From: Clostridia bacterium
GTDB taxonomy: Bacteria; Bacillota; Clostridia; Christensenellales; Christensenellaceae
Direction of reading: 5' to 3'
DNA: 64,000 nt
NCBI GenBank assembly: GCA_017439085.1
Contig: JAFRTU010000016.1
Location: 155,179 to 219,178, forward strand
The position numbers and the translations under genes are program-made. This document shows, in pieces, positions 61,404 to 64,000 of the stretch (positions are counted from its first letter, which is position 1; the number at the start of each line of letters is the position of its first letter). The notes below the pieces were generated by a model. That model was not told where the DNA came from, did not search any database, and saw only the letters and a list, made by a program, of their open reading frames with translations.

Positions 61404-62493
61404 ATATCTTAAGAACTCCGTCTTTGAGCTCCGCCTTTTTTCTGTACCTTATTCTTTCCTGTTCTTTTTCCACTCTCACGCTCATGCCTTTTGCTATGAG
61501 TTCGTCCACTGCCTTTACTATATCCTTCGGGTCGTCTGTATCCTTTCTTATAAGCAGTATGTCGCAGTCTTTTCTGTCCCTGCTTTCATCCATGTCACCC
61601 AGGAGATCCAGATATACCGCAAAGCCTATGGCGTTTCCTTCCTTGCCCATGCGCTTTAAGAGATTGTCGTATCTTCCTCCTGAGAGCACGTATTCCGGTA
61701 CGCCTTCAGTCATTCCCCTGAATATGAGGCCGCTGTAGTAGTTTCTGTCGTCTGCCATGGAGAGGTCTATCATTATCTTTCCGTCAGGTTCGAACTCTCT
61801 TAGTATCTTCACCGTATCGGAGAGTTCCTTCAGGGCTTTCTCCATATCGGAGTTCCTCACCATGTCTTTCATGATATCGAGCATCTCCTCTGCAGGACCG
61901 TAGCTTTCCGACATTCTGATGAAGATATCCGTTATTTCCTTATCAATGCTTGCTTCAGCACATATCTTTCTGATGCCGTCCGCATTTTTTCTTGCCAGTT
62001 CCTTCAGGATATCCATGGAGAAAATGCTGTCGAGATACTGATCTGCAAGTGCTGAAACGAATCCTACGTGTGAGATGTCGAGAAGATACCCTTCCCCTAT
62101 GGTCTTGAGGCTCTTTACTGCCAGCATTAAGACTTCGCCCTCAAGATACGGATCCAGCTTCCCTATACATTCAAGGCCTGATTGTTCTATCTGCCTGAAG
62201 CCGCTGTTGCCCGGTCTGAACACCGATTCACTGTAGCAGAGCTTCTGGAGCCCAGCCCCGTCATAGTCGCGGACTATGGATAGGGTGATATCCGGCTTCA
62301 TTGCCCGGAGCTTGCCGTCTGTATCAGTGAAAGTGAGGATGCGATCGCTTCTGAGGAAGTTCCTGTTTCTCATGTACAACTCATATTCTTCAAATCTTCC
62401 CATCCTGTATGGAAGATATCCATACTGACGGTACAGTTCTCTGAGTTTCAGCTGTATGTATTCATCTTTTCTGAGATTCTGCGCATTTTCCAT
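61396..62493 (-). CDS. hisZ: ATP phosphoribosyltransferase regulatory subunit
   Basis: A 365-residue HisZ, a histidyl-tRNA-synthetase paralogue that forms the hetero-octamer with short HisG and passes on histidine feedback. Synthetase-like traces remain: MKPDITLSIVRDY (motif 2 region), RQIEQSGLECIG and the YYSGLIFRGM/GGRYDNLL block. It lacks the anticodon-binding domain. The ATG at 62493 has CGGAG upstream and lies one base after the YerC-like stop; the longer frame is not used. Confidence 0.93.
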   Translation of the reverse strand: MENAQNLRKDEYIQLKLRELYRQYGYLPYRMGRFEEYELYMRNRNFLRSDRILTFTDTDGKLRAMKPDITLSIVRDYDGAGLQKLCYSESVFRPGNSGFRQIEQSGLECIGKLDPYLEGEVLMLAVKSLKTIGEGYLLDISHVGFVSALADQYLDSIFSMDILKELARKNADGIRKICAEASIDKEITDIFIRMSESYGPAEEMLDIMKDMVRNSDMEKALKELSDTVKILREFEPDGKIMIDLSMADDRNYYSGLIFRGMTEGVPEYVLSGGRYDNLLKRMGKEGNAIGFAVYLDLLGDMDESRDRKDCDILLIRKDTDDPKDIVKAVDELIAKGMSVRVEKEQERIRYRKKAELKDGVLKIYE

Positions 62494-62494
62494 A

Positions 62495-62803
62495 TCAGTT
62501 CTCCGTATTCTTAAGTCTTTCAAGAACCGTTCCGTATCCGCCCTCACCATAGTTGAGCGCTCTGCTAACTCTGGAGATGGTCGCACTGGAGACCGAAACG
62601 TTCTCCGATATCTGCTGATATGCCTTCCCCTCTTCCAGCAACTGAGCTACGCGAAGTCTCTGAGACATATCCTGTATCTCTTTGATCGTCATGAGATCTT
62701 GAAGAAAACTCAGGCATTCCTCCTCGTTTTCTAGAGTCAGAAAAGCCTTCAGGAGAAATCTGACATCACTGTTCTGGAATGGATTATCTGTCTTTTGCAT
62801 CAC
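62495..62803 (-). CDS. yerC: YerC/YecD-type TrpR-related regulator
   Basis: A 102-residue protein of the TrpR superfamily: residues 25-95 hold LTLENEEECLSFLQDL, then the HTH (AQLLEEGKAYQQISENVSVSSATISRVSRALNYGEGGY). YerC-like proteins have been proposed as repressors of histidine genes in Gram-positive bacteria. Its place as first gene of the his operon supports that, and a 40-bp dyad covers the promoter just upstream. GGAG lies eight bases before the GTG at 62803 and 11 before the ATG at 62800, so either start is possible. Confidence 0.9.
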   Translation of the reverse strand: MMQKTDNPFQNSDVRFLLKAFLTLENEEECLSFLQDLMTIKEIQDMSQRLRVAQLLEEGKAYQQISENVSVSSATISRVSRALNYGEGGYGTVLERLKNTEN

Positions 62804-62824
62804 TTACAATGCTCCTTTGCGATA

Positions 62825-62864
62825 TTGACTTCACTACTTTATCACGATAAAGCGATGAAGTCAA
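62825..62864. promoter_or_regulatory. 40-bp dyad over the his operon promoter
   Basis: TTGACTTCA pairs with TGAAGTCAA and CTTTATC with GATAAAG, with short mismatched spacers. On the minus strand the same segment holds -35 TTGACT (62859-62864), a 17-base spacer and -10 TAAAGT (62836-62841). A dyad matching the promoter so exactly is a likely operator for the YerC-like repressor encoded first in the operon. Confidence 0.75.
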
Positions 62865-62888
62865 CTTTATTTGTCTTAGATATTCACT

Positions 62889-62920
62889 AATACATTTCAT
62901 TTTATCCAATGAAATGTATT
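62889..62920. terminator. Inverted repeat between the his operon and the right-edge operon
   Basis: AATACATTTCATT pairs perfectly with AATGAAATGTATT around TTATCC. It is AT-rich with no long U-tract; it may end the right-edge transcript. Confidence 0.5.
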
Positions 62921-63019
62921 AATAAAAAGCCAAGCACTTTTTTTACATTATAATCCACGAAAAATGATTACTCTTTGCTATATTTTATATTCTATCTTTT
63001 GGTTATTAATAACTCACGT

Positions 63020-63727
63020 TTAACGTAATGCTACAGTTAATTCTCGTCCTAATGTTTGAATTATAAAAGTAGTATCATTTATGAGAGCTTCTTTTGTTAT
63101 TATGTAATCAAAAGGAAATAAGACGTTAATATCATCAAGCTCCGAGAATGAATAATAGCTCTTACCACATACTTTCATCGCCACACGGAGCATAAAGTTC
63201 AACACGCTTGACCTGGTCACGGTAATCTTTACGATTGTATAGTTTCCTGGCTTATCTGAAGTGATCACGCCAAGCTCTTTGATTGTCGCAATGATCTTGT
63301 CTGTCGAATGGTAGAGTGTAGACCGTTCGCCCCATTCATCATACAGTTTCTGCTTCAACTGGCTTAGCGTTATGACATCGTTGAATTCCACTATCCTGCC
63401 TATCAGCCTGCTAAGATCAGCAAACACAGGATAGACAACCAGAAGCATACACCAGTGGATCGCTACATCGTAATCGGGATACTTCTTGATCAGATCAAGG
63501 GCATCCTTACGGATTGCAATTACATCCACATCGTCTTCATAAAACCATACTCGCATAAGAATTTCTCTAGTCTTACGTAGCACGGTTGGGCTCTCTATTT
63601 CAAACGAAAGATACTCGTTCATTTTCGCTTTGTATTCCTCCTCGGTAAGGTTCTCACCGAGAAGATCAACGGCTTTATTCAGCCATTGCAGTTTGATTTT
63701 CCTTGATAATCCGATAGCTTTAGCCAT
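63020..63727 (-). CDS. BrxA-like protein downstream of PglZ (candidate)
   Basis: A 235-residue soluble protein. After a basic start (SRKIKLQWLNKAVDLL) it has RKTREILMRVW, HWCMLLVVYPVFADLSRLIGRIV and a winged-helix-like second half (SQLKQKLYDEWGERSTLYHSTDKIIATIKELGVI). The layout recalls the small DNA-binding BrxA/DUF1819 proteins of BREX operons, but I cannot confirm the family by eye. It overlaps the PglZ stop by eight bases, so the two are coupled and it is the last gene of that operon. It is AT-richer than the his genes. Confidence 0.45.
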   Translation of the reverse strand: MAKAIGLSRKIKLQWLNKAVDLLGENLTEEEYKAKMNEYLSFEIESPTVLRKTREILMRVWFYEDDVDVIAIRKDALDLIKKYPDYDVAIHWCMLLVVYPVFADLSRLIGRIVEFNDVITLSQLKQKLYDEWGERSTLYHSTDKIIATIKELGVITSDKPGNYTIVKITVTRSSVLNFMLRVAMKVCGKSYYSFSELDDINVLFPFDYIITKEALINDTTFIIQTLGRELTVALR

Positions 63728-64000
63728 TATTCTCTACCGCCTTTATCTTAATGAATGGAACGATGACTTCATCAATAGTTATCCCTCCGTGGCTCATTAC
63801 TTCGTCACCACGGGCATCAAAGGAGCATCCGATTCCACAAACCAGATAGTCAAACTCCTTGCTCAGGTAATACTTCGGATAGTCGATCAGTTCGTATTGG
63901 TCGATCAGTTTCTGTTTGTCCGCAAAATCCTTCAGAACAATCATCCTGCGGCTCTTGGTTTCTACTTCGACGCCTGTCTTCATGAGTTTACCCATGCCAG
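63720..64000 (-). CDS. pglZ: PglZ-type alkaline-phosphatase-superfamily protein, C-terminal fragment
   Basis: The last 93 or so residues of a protein that continues past the right edge; the frame is open to base 64000. The tail RGDEVMSHGGITIDEVIVPFIKI is the conserved end of PglZ proteins, where a His-Gly-Gly-(I/L)-(S/T) motif precedes (E/D)EVIVP. PglZ is the shared phosphatase-like component of BREX and Pgl phage-defence systems. The ATG at 63995 is internal and not the start. Its position before a small BrxA-like gene fits the 3' end of a type 3-like BREX operon. Confidence 0.65.
   Translation of the reverse strand, partial: GMGKLMKTGVEVETKSRRMIVLKDFADKQKLIDQYELIDYPKYYLSKEFDYLVCGIGCSFDARGDEVMSHGGITIDEVIVPFIKIKAVENNG

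Noticed and set aside
1..64000. CRISPR arrays, tRNA or rRNA genes, complete insertion sequences
   Set aside because: No regularly spaced repeats, tRNA cloverleaf signatures, rRNA segments or transposase frames were seen on either strand.

Overview
The window reads as a chromosomal segment of an anaerobic Gram-positive bacterium of the Firmicutes, most likely a Clostridia member. I cannot name the genus. The signs are strong GGAGG ribosome binding sites, many AGA/AGG and ATA codons, a T-box leader, a YerC-type regulator, a desulfoferrodoxin, an NfnAB-type ferredoxin:NADP oxidoreductase, an M29 aminopeptidase and a FeoA-FeoB fusion. No rRNA, tRNA or CRISPR array is visible. Most genes lie on the minus strand in tight cassettes that end in clear intrinsic terminators.

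Layout. 1-5.6 kb: a minus-strand cell-envelope operon (SIMPL protein, M15 dipeptidase, Ig-like/transglutaminase protein, MBOAT acyltransferase, start of an SGNH partner). 5.6-8.0 kb: an AT-richer accessory patch with an AlkA-type glycosylase and a low-molecular-weight phosphatase gene. The phosphatase 5' end is duplicated around a decayed insert of about 0.7 kb. 8-10.6 kb: an HTH-cupin-acyl-CoA synthetase fusion behind a T-box leader. 10.7-14.3 kb: a heterodimeric ABC exporter. 14.5-22.3 kb: lipoproteins, DUF362, an aldo/keto reductase, superoxide reductase, a sugar kinase/aldolase pair and an AraC regulator. 22.4-27.8 kb: NfnAB, a VOC protein, and aspartase with a divergent LysR gene. 27.8-34.8 kb: hydrolases, an M29 aminopeptidase and a large adenosine-deaminase-like fusion. 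35-47 kb: small metabolic enzymes, acetyltransferases, GyrI/AraC/MerR/XRE sensors, NagB and two DNA alkyltransferase-family genes. 47-53.7 kb: FeoAB with its Cys-rich partner, an MBL hydrolase, a flavodoxin, a macro-NADAR fusion and a B3/4 protein behind a structured leader. 53.9-55.0 kb: an AT-rich two-gene island. 55-62.8 kb: a complete histidine operon (yerC-like, hisZ, G, D, C, B, H, A, F, IE) whose promoter sits inside a 40-bp dyad. 62.9-64 kb: the 3' end of a probable phage-defence operon, with a PglZ C-terminus and a BrxA-like gene.

Best leads for something new are the PglZ/BrxA-like pair at the right edge, the T-box in front of the regulator-ligase fusion, the adenosine deaminase fused to a nucleotide-binding-like C-terminus, the macro-NADAR/B3/4 pair with its leader RNA, and the att-like scar in the phosphatase gene. 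All family calls come from reading motifs by eye; no database search was run.
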